Below, one piece after another: positions 50,238 through 58,176 of a DNA stretch of 64,000 bases. Positions within the stretch are counted from its first letter, which is position 1; every line of letters starts with the position of its first letter. This DNA is from Methylobacterium mesophilicum SR1.6/6. GTDB lineage: Bacteria; Pseudomonadota; Alphaproteobacteria; Rhizobiales; Beijerinckiaceae. The stretch is taken from positions 3,169,612 to 3,233,611 of the forward strand of contig NZ_CP043538.1 in assembly GCF_000364445.2 (NCBI RefSeq). The letters are read 5' to 3'. The position numbers were made by a program, and so were the translations under genes. The notes below the pieces were generated by a model. That model saw nothing but the letters and a program-made list of their open reading frames with translations, made no database searches and was not told the origin of the DNA.

Positions 50238-50557
50238 GATTGTTTTACTGCCCAGGCAAGGATGAATGCAAAATGCCTCCAATTATTCAATACGAGATTA
50301 ACTGAAGTCGGCTGACCAGAGCCGCATTCCGAGCCGCTCTGGCGTGCCGGACCGAACAACGATCGCGAGGTGTGCGCTTCCTCAGGAGAAGGGCTCTGCT
50401 CGATACCGGGAGGCGGACCGTCCCTTGCTGGGCGGGCGGGATCAGCGCCGGCGGAATACCGCGAACCGTTCGCGACGCCGGCTCGTGCGCGGATCCGACT
50501 TTGGCGGTGCATCCACGCGAGGCAGGACCGAAGGAGGCCCTGCGCGACCTACCAGAC
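50238..50557. other. Intergenic stretch upstream of the chemoreceptor gene
   Basis: These 320 bases separate the MCP start from the hslV stop. The first 60 bases are unusually AT-rich for this genome (around 50262-50300) and probably contain the MCP promoter. No gene or strong repeat was seen in the rest. Confidence 0.5.
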
Positions 50558-51136
50558 TCAGCCCGCGTCGAGGGCTTCGATGACCAAGTTGCCGTTGGTG
50601 TAGACGCAAATCTCGGCCGCGATCGCCATGGCGCGGCGAACGATCGCCTCCGCATCAAGGTCGCCGTCCTCCAGGGCGCGGGCCGCCGCGAGGGCATAAT
50701 TGCCGCCGGAGCCGATGGCCATGACGCCGCTCTCGGGCTCCAGCACGTCACCGGAACCGGACAGGAGCAGGCTGACGTCGCGATCGGCCACCAGCATCAT
50801 GGCTTCGAGGCGGCGCAGGTAGCGGTCGGTCCGCCAGTCCTTGGTGAGTTCCACGCAGGCGCGGGTGAGCTGGCCGGGATACTGCTCCAGCTTGGCCTCC
50901 AGACGCTCGAACAGGGTGAAGGCGTCCGCCGTGGCACCCGCGAAGCCGCCGATTACCGAGCCCTTGGCCAGACGGCGGACCTTGCGGGCATTGCCCTTCA
51001 CGATCGTCTGCCCGAGGCTGACCTGACCGTCGCCGCCCAGCACGACCCGGCCGCCCTTCCGGACCATCAGGATCGTGGTCGCGTGCATCTGGGGCACGGA
51101 GCCCCGGTCGTCGTACCTGAATGCGTCCTGGCTCAA
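50558..51136 (-). CDS. hslV: ATP-dependent protease proteolytic subunit HslV
   Basis: HslV is the peptidase of HslUV, an N-terminal threonine hydrolase. The 192-aa precursor has a 19-residue propeptide before Thr20 in [13 protein letters not shown]. It then has [39 protein letters not shown] and the Gly-Ser-Gly-Gly-Asn motif of the family. The longer N-terminus is normal for Rhizobiales. The start is TTG at 51136 with GGAG 8 nt upstream; an ATG at 51088 would give a two-residue leader. It is separated from hslU by two unrelated genes. Confidence 0.96.
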   Translation of the reverse strand: MSQDAFRYDDRGSVPQMHATTILMVRKGGRVVLGGDGQVSLGQTIVKGNARKVRRLAKGSVIGGFAGATADAFTLFERLEAKLEQYPGQLTRACVELTKDWRTDRYLRRLEAMMLVADRDVSLLLSGSGDVLEPESGVMAIGSGGNYALAAARALEDGDLDAEAIVRRAMAIAAEICVYTNGNLVIEALDAG

Positions 51137-51215
51137 GATTCGGCTCCGCTCTCGCTGGCGCCGAGATGGGGAGCTTTATCGGCCGAGTCCACCCGGGGCG
51201 TCGACGCGTGCCGTC

Positions 51216-52019
51216 TTACTCGGCCACGGCTTCGGCGGTCCGGAGCGGCCCGGCATCCTGCAGAATCGACTGGGCCGCGGCCTCGGCGAGAAGCGCATAG
51301 CCGCGGTCGGCCATGTGCAGGCCGTCGGAGGCGAAGAGCTGCTTCGTCGTCAGTTTGCCCTCGCGCACCCAGCCGTGCATCAGGTCGGCGCGGCGGATCA
51401 CCGGCACGTCGAGTTCATCGCCGATGCTGCGCACCGCCTCAAGGAAGCGCGCCGAGCCGGGGGTCGCCTCGAGCTTGGGGCACCATTGCGGCTCCATCAG
51501 CACCACGTCGATGCCAGCCTCCCGGATCCGCCGGATCGCCGCCACGGTGGCCTCGCGGAAATGGTCGATCGACACGCCGCGCAGGGGATCGTTGCTCCCG
51601 GTCTGCCAGATAACCAGCTGCGGCTCGGCCGCGATGACGTCGCGGTCGAGGCGCTTCAGCATGTCGTCCACGTGCTCGCCGCCGATGCCGCGGTTGATGA
51701 CCGCCACATCCATCCCGCGCAGCTTCTTGCGAAGATCGATCTGCAGGCGGGCCGGATAGGCGTTGGCCGGGCTCGACGCTCCCACGCCCTCCGTGGAGGA
51801 GGAGCCGAAGGCGACGATCTTCAGAGGCGCACCGATCGCGATCTGGCGGGCGACGTGGGGCAGATCCGGGCTCTCCCGGGTATCGATCCCGATCAGATCC
51901 AGCGACTCGGGCAGCAGATCCGCGTAGGCGAGAACCGCAGTCGGAAGGACGAGCAGGCCGCAGATCAGCCCGAGACGACGCAGCCCCTTGCGCAGGGGCC
52001 GGCCAGACATCGCATGCAT
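51216..52019 (-). CDS. SGNH/GDSL-family hydrolase, membrane-anchored or secreted
   Basis: The 267-aa protein has an N-terminal hydrophobic segment (LGLICGLLVLPTAVLAYADL) that could be a signal or anchor. SGNH blocks follow: Ser in AFGSSSTEGVGAS, Gly in NRGIGGEHV, Asn in QTGSNDPL and Asp/His in ASDGLHMADRGY. It should be a periplasmic esterase or acyl-hydrolase acting on an acylated glycan or lipid. The ATG at 52019 was chosen; a second ATG at 52010 and a TTG at 52073 are possible. It is divergent from a glycosyltransferase gene. Confidence 0.85.
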   Translation of the reverse strand: MHAMSGRPLRKGLRRLGLICGLLVLPTAVLAYADLLPESLDLIGIDTRESPDLPHVARQIAIGAPLKIVAFGSSSTEGVGASSPANAYPARLQIDLRKKLRGMDVAVINRGIGGEHVDDMLKRLDRDVIAAEPQLVIWQTGSNDPLRGVSIDHFREATVAAIRRIREAGIDVVLMEPQWCPKLEATPGSARFLEAVRSIGDELDVPVIRRADLMHGWVREGKLTTKQLFASDGLHMADRGYALLAEAAAQSILQDAGPLRTAEAVAE

Positions 52020-52308
52020 CAAAACGTGGGACACGGGACGGACAGCTCCGGCTCTCGCGAGCGACGGATACAATTTGACACACAGCTTTGGAAGAGCGGT
52101 TCCGCGGCCCGCTTGAAAGCTGACTGAATTCGTAACACAAAATTAATGGCCACCATCATCCGCGTGCGCTCGCCCCAGAGGAACCGGCACGAACGATGCG
52201 TGGACCCGGAGCGGATCTCCGGTGGGCGGCGGAGAGCGCGGTCCGGAATATCGGGATTCTTTCCCGATTGGATGCGGACCATCGTGAGCCGGCCCCGGGG
52301 TCGACAGC

Positions 52309-53523
52309 TTGCGTATCGCGATCCTCACCCATGCGACGGCACCCCGGGGCGAGGTCGCCCACGCCCTGTCCCTCGGCGAGGCCCTGTGCGCCCTGGGGCA
52401 TGAGGCCGTCGTCCACGCCCCCGACCCGATCGGCCGCGGCTTCTACCGGGATGCGACCTGCCCGTTGGTCTCGGTGGCCGCCAAGCCGGTCGTCGGTTCT
52501 GTCGCCGCCCTTTTCGGCGCCCGGATCGCCGATTACCTGGCCCATTTCGCGACGCCCGCGGCCTGCGATTTCGATGTCTTCCATGCCCAGTGCAGCATCA
52601 GCGGCAACGCGCTGGCCACCCTGACGCGGCGGCGGCTGATTCAGGGTTTCGTGCGCACCGTACACAGGGTCGAGACCTTCGACGACCCGGCGCTCGCCCG
52701 CTGGCAGGATCGCGCGATCGGCGATGCTGGCCGATTGCTGTGCGTGAGCGCATTCGGGGCCGCGAGCCTCGCGGCCGACTATGGCGTGGACGTCGAGGTG
52801 GTCGGAAACGGCGTCGACGGCGCGGTCTACAAGCCGGAGCCCGACTCCGGTGACGCCCTCCTGCGCCACCGCCTCGGCCTCCGCGCCGGGCCGATCTTCC
52901 TCAGCATCGGCGGCTTCGAAATGCGCCGGAACGCGCTCGCGATCATCGAAGCTTTTGCGACCCTGCGGCGGGAGATTCCAGAGGCGCAATTGATCCTCGC
53001 GGGCGGCGACGCCGCGCTCGATCGGACGGGCTACGCAGCCCGCTGTTGGGCCACACTGGAACGCGAAGGTTTGGAAGTCGGTCCCGGTCGGCCGGTGATC
53101 CTAACCGGACTGGTGGCGCAGGCAGATATGCCGCGGCTCTACCGACTGGCGGACACGCTGGTCTTTCCCTCTCTGGCAGAAAGTTTCGGCGTCTGCGTGC
53201 TGGAAGCCTTGGCGTGCGGCACCCCGCCGATCGTCCCGGCCCGGCCGCCCTTCAGCGAGTACCTTACTCCGGGCTCGGCCCTCTGGATCGCGCCCGACGA
53301 GCCAGGCGCGATCGCTTCCGCCATGCGGGCGAGTCTCGATCCCGCGCGGCGCGCCCGGATGCGGAACGTCGGCCGCGATCTTGTCCGTGACAACGCGTGG
53401 GCGGCCTGCGCGGCGCGCCACCTCCCGAGCTACGCGGCACTCGTGCCGACTCCGGTCGCGGCAGCATCCTTCGCCACGGGCTCGGCAGCCTGGAACATCA
53501 AGCGGATGCCGACCGACGGTTGA
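52309..53523 (+). CDS. GT4 glycosyltransferase of the MSMEG_0565 family
   Basis: The 404-aa GT-B fold enzyme begins MRIAILTHATAPRGEVAHAL, the signature start of the MSMEG_0565 glycosyltransferase family. A C-terminal donor-binding domain has SIGGFEMRRN, the GLVAQADMPRLYRLADTLVFPSL segment and the ESFGVCVLEALACGTPP motif (the EX7E region). In other bacteria this family belongs to a conserved cluster with a nitrilase, a radical SAM protein and acetyltransferases; none is nearby. The start is TTG at 52309 because no ATG/GTG in frame fits the conserved beginning. Donor and acceptor are unknown. Confidence 0.85.
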   Translation: MRIAILTHATAPRGEVAHALSLGEALCALGHEAVVHAPDPIGRGFYRDATCPLVSVAAKPVVGSVAALFGARIADYLAHFATPAACDFDVFHAQCSISGNALATLTRRRLIQGFVRTVHRVETFDDPALARWQDRAIGDAGRLLCVSAFGAASLAADYGVDVEVVGNGVDGAVYKPEPDSGDALLRHRLGLRAGPIFLSIGGFEMRRNALAIIEAFATLRREIPEAQLILAGGDAALDRTGYAARCWATLEREGLEVGPGRPVILTGLVAQADMPRLYRLADTLVFPSLAESFGVCVLEALACGTPPIVPARPPFSEYLTPGSALWIAPDEPGAIASAMRASLDPARRARMRNVGRDLVRDNAWAACAARHLPSYAALVPTPVAAASFATGSAAWNIKRMPTDG

Positions 53524-53992
53524 TGACAACGGCCGGCGCCAGCGCCACGCGGCTTCGCCCAATCGGATTCCCACTCCGATGGTCCCAGTGATCCGTCCCC
53601 GCTTTCATGGCCAGGGAAGCGGAGCGACACAGCACATCGGGAGCTCAGACGGCATGGCGTCGACTGGAATGCTTCGCTCCCCTTGCGATGACGGCTGCGC
53701 GAAGGCTTGTCGGCGATCGAGAGATCCAAAAACAGCCTTCCGCGGCGGAACGGCTCGCTTCGATCCAGGCTGCCTTTCCGTCGATGACTGAAGGCCTGCG
53801 ACCGCGGACCGAAAAGCGCATGCGATGGCCCGAACGAGCCACCCGATTGTTTCCGGTTCGGGAGGCGCCCGGCCGGCCCCCGAGGTCATCGCATCGCAGA
53901 GATGCTCCGACCGACCCCGCGACGAGCGGGCACGGAACAATGGTCCGCACCGGCGTGGTTATTCGCCAGCATCGCAACGGAAGACAGTCGCA
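53524..53992. other. 469-bp intergenic stretch with a dispersed-type inverted repeat
   Basis: Frames here are open on both strands but lack protein-like composition or start signals. The segment contains the inverted repeat at 53606-53690. The last 60 bases should hold the promoter and ribosome binding site of the small secreted protein gene. Confidence 0.5.
53606..53690. repeat. Imperfect inverted repeat, REP/MITE-like
   Basis: The left arm (53606-53625) and the reverse complement of the right arm (53671-53690) match at 16 of 20 positions, with the pattern CATnGCnAGGGnAGCGnAGC. They enclose a 45-nt loop. No coding capacity is evident. The pattern looks like a degenerate dispersed palindromic element, unrelated to the one at 36768-36876. 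Confidence 0.5.
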
Positions 53993-54292
53993 ATGGTGAT
54001 CCGGACCGTTTCAGCGCTCGTGCTGGCCGCAGCGCCCGCCATGGCGCAGACCCGGCCATCGACCACGACCATGACCTGTCAGCAGACGGTTCGCCTCGTC
54101 CAGGCGCGCGGCGCCCTAGTCATTGGGACCGGCGGCATGACCTACGATCGGTTCGTCCGCGACCGCTCGTTCTGCGAGCCCACCGAGATCGCCAAGCGCG
54201 CCTTCCGGCCGACGCGCGACAATCCCAACTGCCTGATCGGCTACACCTGCTACGAGCCCGGCTTCGACGACTGGCCCGGTCAGGGCTTCTGA
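53993..54292 (+). CDS. Small secreted protein of unknown function
   Basis: The 99-aa product has a signal peptide (MVIRTVSALVLAAAPAMA, then Gln). Its mature part of about 80 residues contains four cysteines in TMTCQQT, RSFCEPT, NPNCLIG and YTCYEPG, which could form two disulfides. I recognise no named domain. Similar short Cys-containing exported proteins occur in Methylobacterium-type genomes. The ATG at 53993 has GGAAG about 10 nt upstream. Its last 13 nt overlap the 3' end of convergent selB. Confidence 0.7.
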   Translation: MVIRTVSALVLAAAPAMAQTRPSTTTMTCQQTVRLVQARGALVIGTGGMTYDRFVRDRSFCEPTEIAKRAFRPTRDNPNCLIGYTCYEPGFDDWPGQGF

Positions 54293-56214
54293 GTCGGGCC
54301 CGCCTCGAGCCCGACGATGATCCGCCGGTCTCCGGCGCGTCGGGTGAAGCCGGTGGCGTCGAGGTGCTCCAGGAGCGGGATCGAGAACTTGCGGCTGATC
54401 CCTAGCGTTGCGCCGGCTTCCCGGGCGAGGAAGCCCGACTCGGGCGTCGCGGCGTTGGGAAAGGCCTGGGCGAGACGCGCCCGCGCGCCCGCCACCGCCT
54501 CCCGGTGGAACAGCACAGCGCGGCGCTGCACGCGGTCGACGGCACGGATCACCGTGCCGGCGCCCACAAGGTAGGTCAGCGCCTCACGGCGGCGGACATC
54601 CCGGCCGACGGCCTCGGATTCATCGGGCGGATTGAGGCCGGCCCGCCGGAACATCTGCTCCAGCTTCCGGGCGACCTCGCTCTCGTTGCGGGCCGGATCG
54701 AAGTCGGCCCGCCGCCACAGGCTGCCGATCTGGGTGACCGCGCCGGCGGCGGCCAACTCGCGCAGGACCGTGCCGGCGAGTGCCTCCGGAAGCGCCAGCG
54801 TGCGGGACAGGCGCTCGACCGCGATCCCGTGTTCCATCGGATTGTCGCGGTGATGCTGCGACAGGGCGGCCAGGGTTCCCGTCCGCAGCGCGCTGAAAGC
54901 CGACGCACCGATGAACCGTTCGCCGATCTCGCGGGCCTCCGCCTCCGCGAGTAGGCGGCGCGCCCGGTCGGGCGCCGTGCCGGCGAGGCGGGCGAGGTCC
55001 GGCAGCGTCGCGCCGGCCGCGCCGGCCTGCCCGAGACGGATCGTCAGCGCGTCGGCCGGGCCCCCCGATGCCAGGGCTGCGAGGTCCGCCGTGACGCGCG
55101 GATCCCGCCTCCGCCGGCGGCGGCTCGCCGGATCGAGGATCCGGCCACCCGCCACGGTTGCTGGGGGCGAATCGAGCCGCAGCACGAAGGGCTCGCGGGC
55201 CGGTACCGCTACGGGCTCGGCGAGGTGCAACTGCGCCTGGGTGTGGCCACCGGGTTCGAGCGCGTCGCGGTCGAGCAGCCGCAGCCGGGCCTCGACCTCG
55301 GTCGTGCCGAACAGGAGGCGGCAGGCGGTGCCGCCCGCGAGGGCTTCGTCGGCGCTGGCCGCCGCCGTGATCGACACGTCCAGCCACGCGCTCGGCGCGA
55401 GCAGGTCCGGCATCGACAGGGCCTGCCCGCGGCGGATCTCGTCGAGGCCGATGCCGCGCAGGGCGACGGCGGTGCGCCGTCCGGGCTCCGCGCGCTCGAC
55501 CGGGCGACCGTGGATCTGGAGGCCGCGCACCACGGCGGTCCGGCCGCCGGGGGCGATCTCCACGGTGTCGCCCACCGCCAGCGGTCCGCGCCGCAGCGTG
55601 CCGGTCACGACGGTGCCGAAGCCGGCGCGGGAGAAGACCCGGTCGACCGGGAGATAGGGGAAGCCGTCGTCGCTGCCGGGCGCCGCGTCCCCGAGCAGGC
55701 CCGTGAGCGCCGCCTTCAGGTCGGCGATGCCGGTGCCCGTGACAGTCGATGTCGCGATCACCGGACCTGCTTCGATCCCGGCGCGGGATGCGGCCGCGGC
55801 GATCTCGGCCGCACGCGCATCAAGCACGTCGGGCGTGGCCAGGTCCGCCTTCGTCAGAGCCAGCACGCCCCGGCGCACGCCGATGAGCCGCGCGATCTCC
55901 AGGTGCTCGATCGTCTGGGGTTTGATGCCCTCGTGCGCGTCGACCGCCAGCAGCACGGCCCGCATGCCGGTGGCGCCGGAGACCATGGCGCGGACGAAGC
56001 GTTCGTGACCGGGCAGGTCCACGAGGTCGATCTCGCCGATCTCGGAGGACAGCAGGGCGAAGCCCGGGACGATGGAGACGCCGCGCGCGCGCTCTTCCTT
56101 CAGCCGATCGGTCTCGACACCGGTGAGGGCCCGGACCAGCGCGGTCTTGCCGTGATCGACGTGCCCGATCACGCCGACGAGAAGTGTCTTCAACGCAGTC
56201 ACCGACCGGACCAT
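54280..56214 (-). CDS. selB: Selenocysteine-specific translation elongation factor
   Basis: SelB delivers selenocysteyl-tRNA to UGA codons marked by a SECIS element. The 644-aa protein has the EF-Tu-like GTPase domain with its P-loop at residues 17-24 (GHVDHGKT) and DLPGHERFVRAM. After the beta-barrel domains come the C-terminal winged-helix repeats that bind SECIS RNA (about 380-640). I start it at the ATG at 56214; GTG at 56202 and GTG at 56235 are alternatives. selA, selD, selC and an obvious selenoprotein gene are not in the window, so the rest of the pathway must lie elsewhere. Confidence 0.93.
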   Translation of the reverse strand: MVRSVTALKTLLVGVIGHVDHGKTALVRALTGVETDRLKEERARGVSIVPGFALLSSEIGEIDLVDLPGHERFVRAMVSGATGMRAVLLAVDAHEGIKPQTIEHLEIARLIGVRRGVLALTKADLATPDVLDARAAEIAAAASRAGIEAGPVIATSTVTGTGIADLKAALTGLLGDAAPGSDDGFPYLPVDRVFSRAGFGTVVTGTLRRGPLAVGDTVEIAPGGRTAVVRGLQIHGRPVERAEPGRRTAVALRGIGLDEIRRGQALSMPDLLAPSAWLDVSITAAASADEALAGGTACRLLFGTTEVEARLRLLDRDALEPGGHTQAQLHLAEPVAVPAREPFVLRLDSPPATVAGGRILDPASRRRRRRDPRVTADLAALASGGPADALTIRLGQAGAAGATLPDLARLAGTAPDRARRLLAEAEAREIGERFIGASAFSALRTGTLAALSQHHRDNPMEHGIAVERLSRTLALPEALAGTVLRELAAAGAVTQIGSLWRRADFDPARNESEVARKLEQMFRRAGLNPPDESEAVGRDVRRREALTYLVGAGTVIRAVDRVQRRAVLFHREAVAGARARLAQAFPNAATPESGFLAREAGATLGISRKFSIPLLEHLDATGFTRRAGDRRIIVGLEAGPTQKP

Positions 56215-56572
56215 CTCCGCGGTGCCACCCTCCACGCGGGGCGCAACGCTCGTTCAACAGGGTATCCGCCCCGCTGGCTCACCGCCGAGCCGTGCGCCGT
56301 CAGACAGTCGGGACCGAATGCCGTAGGCAGATCAATTGTGGACAATTTACCTTGCCACGCCGGATCGATTTGGAAAAGCGCGATTTTAACGCACTGCACC
56401 ATGCGCATCCTCGGGACAAACGCGGGTGCGTCGCGCTTGACGCCGTCGCGGTGTCCACCTTCTCTCGGGACAGAGCGACGGACGCCCAAGCCGAGCCGCG
56501 GTCGCGCGAGAGTCCCGTGCAACCGGACGACGGCTCTTCAGTGTTGGGCGTGCGGGTCACAAAGAGGAGAGC
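56215..56572. other. Divergent intergenic region between selB and the CYTH-CHAD gene
   Basis: These 358 bases contain no convincing gene. The notable element is the perfect inverted repeat AATTGT-GG-ACAATT at 56334-56347, in a locally AT-rich patch. Confidence 0.55.
56334..56347. promoter_or_regulatory. AATTGT-GG-ACAATT inverted repeat, candidate operator
   Basis: A perfect 6-2-6 dyad in an AT-rich island of a high-GC genome, about 120 bp upstream of selB and 225 bp upstream of the CYTH-CHAD gene. Its size suits a dimeric repressor or activator. The binding protein is unknown. Confidence 0.35.
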
Positions 56573-58087
56573 ATGAGCAAGATCGACAGCGAATCCGGCA
56601 CGGAGCCCCGGGAGATCGAGCTGAAGCTCGACTGCGCGGGACCGGATCTCACGGCCCTGGCGGGTCATCCGCGGCTCCAGGGCGCGTCCTCCGAGCCGGA
56701 CCTGCTGGTCACGACCTATTACGACACGCCGAACCGCGATCTGCGGGCGGCCGGCCTGACGCTGCGGATCCGCGCGCAGGGCGGGCGACATATCCAGACC
56801 GTGAAGGCGGGGAGCGGCGCTGTCGGGCTGTTCGACCGTGCCGAGTGGGAGACCGAGATCGGCGGCGAGACGCCCGATCCCGCGGCCTGGGCCGGCACGG
56901 CGGCCGAGGAGGTTCTGCAGAAGGCCGAGGCTGCGCCGGAGCGCCTGTTCTCCACCATCGTCATGCGACGGGAGGTTCCCGTTGAGCATGGCCGATCCCG
57001 CATTCTGGTCACGCTGGACGAGGGACGCGTCGAGAGCCCGGCCGGCGACGCGCCGCTGTGCGGGCTCGAGTTGGAGCTCCAGGAGGGCGATCCCGCAGAC
57101 CTGTTTGTCGTGGCGCAGGCCTTCGCCGAGACCGTTCCGCTGCGCCTGAGTGTCAACGCCAAGAGCGGGGTCGGTTTCGCGCTGATCGACGGCATCGGCC
57201 CGGGCGTGGTGAAAGCCGAGCCGGTGGACCTGCCCGATGGCGCGAGCGCCGGCGAGGTCTTCCGCCGGGTCGCACGGGCGTGCCTGCGCCACATGCGGCT
57301 GAACGAGACGGCGTTCCTGGAGGGCGGGCGGGCGCCCGAGGCCCTGCACCAGATCCGCGTGTCCTTGCGGCGGCTGCGATCGGCGCTCTCGCTGTTCGCG
57401 CCGATGCTGGAAGGCGATCCACGGGCGGACGGCTTCAACGACGAGATCAAGCGGGTCACCGAGCCGTTCGGCCATGCCCGCAACCTCGACGTGTTCCTTG
57501 GCCAGACGCTCCCGGCTCTGGCGAAGGAACGGCCGGACGAGCCGGGCCTCGACGGGCTGCGGGAACGTGCCGAGGCGGAGCGGGAACGGGCCTACGACGC
57601 TGTCCTGGCAACCCTTGAGAGTCCGCAATGGCGCGGCCTCGTCATCGACTTTGCCGGCTGGGTCGAGGCCGGCGCCTGGACGGCGCAAGAGGCCGCCGCT
57701 GAGGACGGGCGCGCCTTCGCGGCGCGGGTGCTCGATCGGGCCCGCCTGCGGCTGAAGAAGCGCGGGCGCGGCCTCAAGCGCCTGGACCCGCATACCCGCC
57801 ATCGCGCCCGCATCGCCGCCAAGAAGCTCCGCTACGGCGCCGAGTTCTTCGCGGGCCTCTATCAGAAGAAGAAGGCGCGGCGCCGGCAGGACAAGTTCGG
57901 TGCTGCCCTGTCGGACCTGCAGGACCATCTCGGCATCCTGAACGACCTCGAGACAGCCCGGTCGATGACCGAGAGGCTCTCGGGTCCGCCCATGCCGGGT
58001 GCCGACGAGACCAGCACGCAGGACCTGCTGGAGGCCGCGGCGGATGCGAGGGCCGAGCTCCTCGACGTCAAGCCGTTCTGGCGCTGA
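56573..58087 (+). CDS. CYTH-CHAD protein, inorganic triphosphatase (YgiF-like)
   Basis: The 504-aa protein joins an N-terminal CYTH tunnel domain (about 12-205) with a C-terminal CHAD helical domain (about 225-495). The ExExK signature is E14, E16 and K18 in REIELKLD. The tunnel carries further acidic and basic residues (TYYDTPNRDL, LTLRIRAQGG). CYTH enzymes such as YgiF hydrolyse tripolyphosphate. CHAD domains are His- and basic-rich and bind polyphosphate (HQIRVSLRRLRSAL, HRARIAAKKLRYGAEFF). The ATG at 56573 follows AGAGGAGAGC. It is followed by a YbdK-like gene on the same strand. Confidence 0.92.
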   Translation: MSKIDSESGTEPREIELKLDCAGPDLTALAGHPRLQGASSEPDLLVTTYYDTPNRDLRAAGLTLRIRAQGGRHIQTVKAGSGAVGLFDRAEWETEIGGETPDPAAWAGTAAEEVLQKAEAAPERLFSTIVMRREVPVEHGRSRILVTLDEGRVESPAGDAPLCGLELELQEGDPADLFVVAQAFAETVPLRLSVNAKSGVGFALIDGIGPGVVKAEPVDLPDGASAGEVFRRVARACLRHMRLNETAFLEGGRAPEALHQIRVSLRRLRSALSLFAPMLEGDPRADGFNDEIKRVTEPFGHARNLDVFLGQTLPALAKERPDEPGLDGLRERAEAERERAYDAVLATLESPQWRGLVIDFAGWVEAGAWTAQEAAAEDGRAFAARVLDRARLRLKKRGRGLKRLDPHTRHRARIAAKKLRYGAEFFAGLYQKKKARRRQDKFGAALSDLQDHLGILNDLETARSMTERLSGPPMPGADETSTQDLLEAAADARAELLDVKPFWR

Positions 58088-58176
58088 CGCTTTTTGCGCC
58101 AGGGCCCGGCCGGAACCCGGCCGTTGCGGCAGCGTTCGCCGGGTGATGTGCGCGATCAGGCGGGCAGGGAGTGTGT

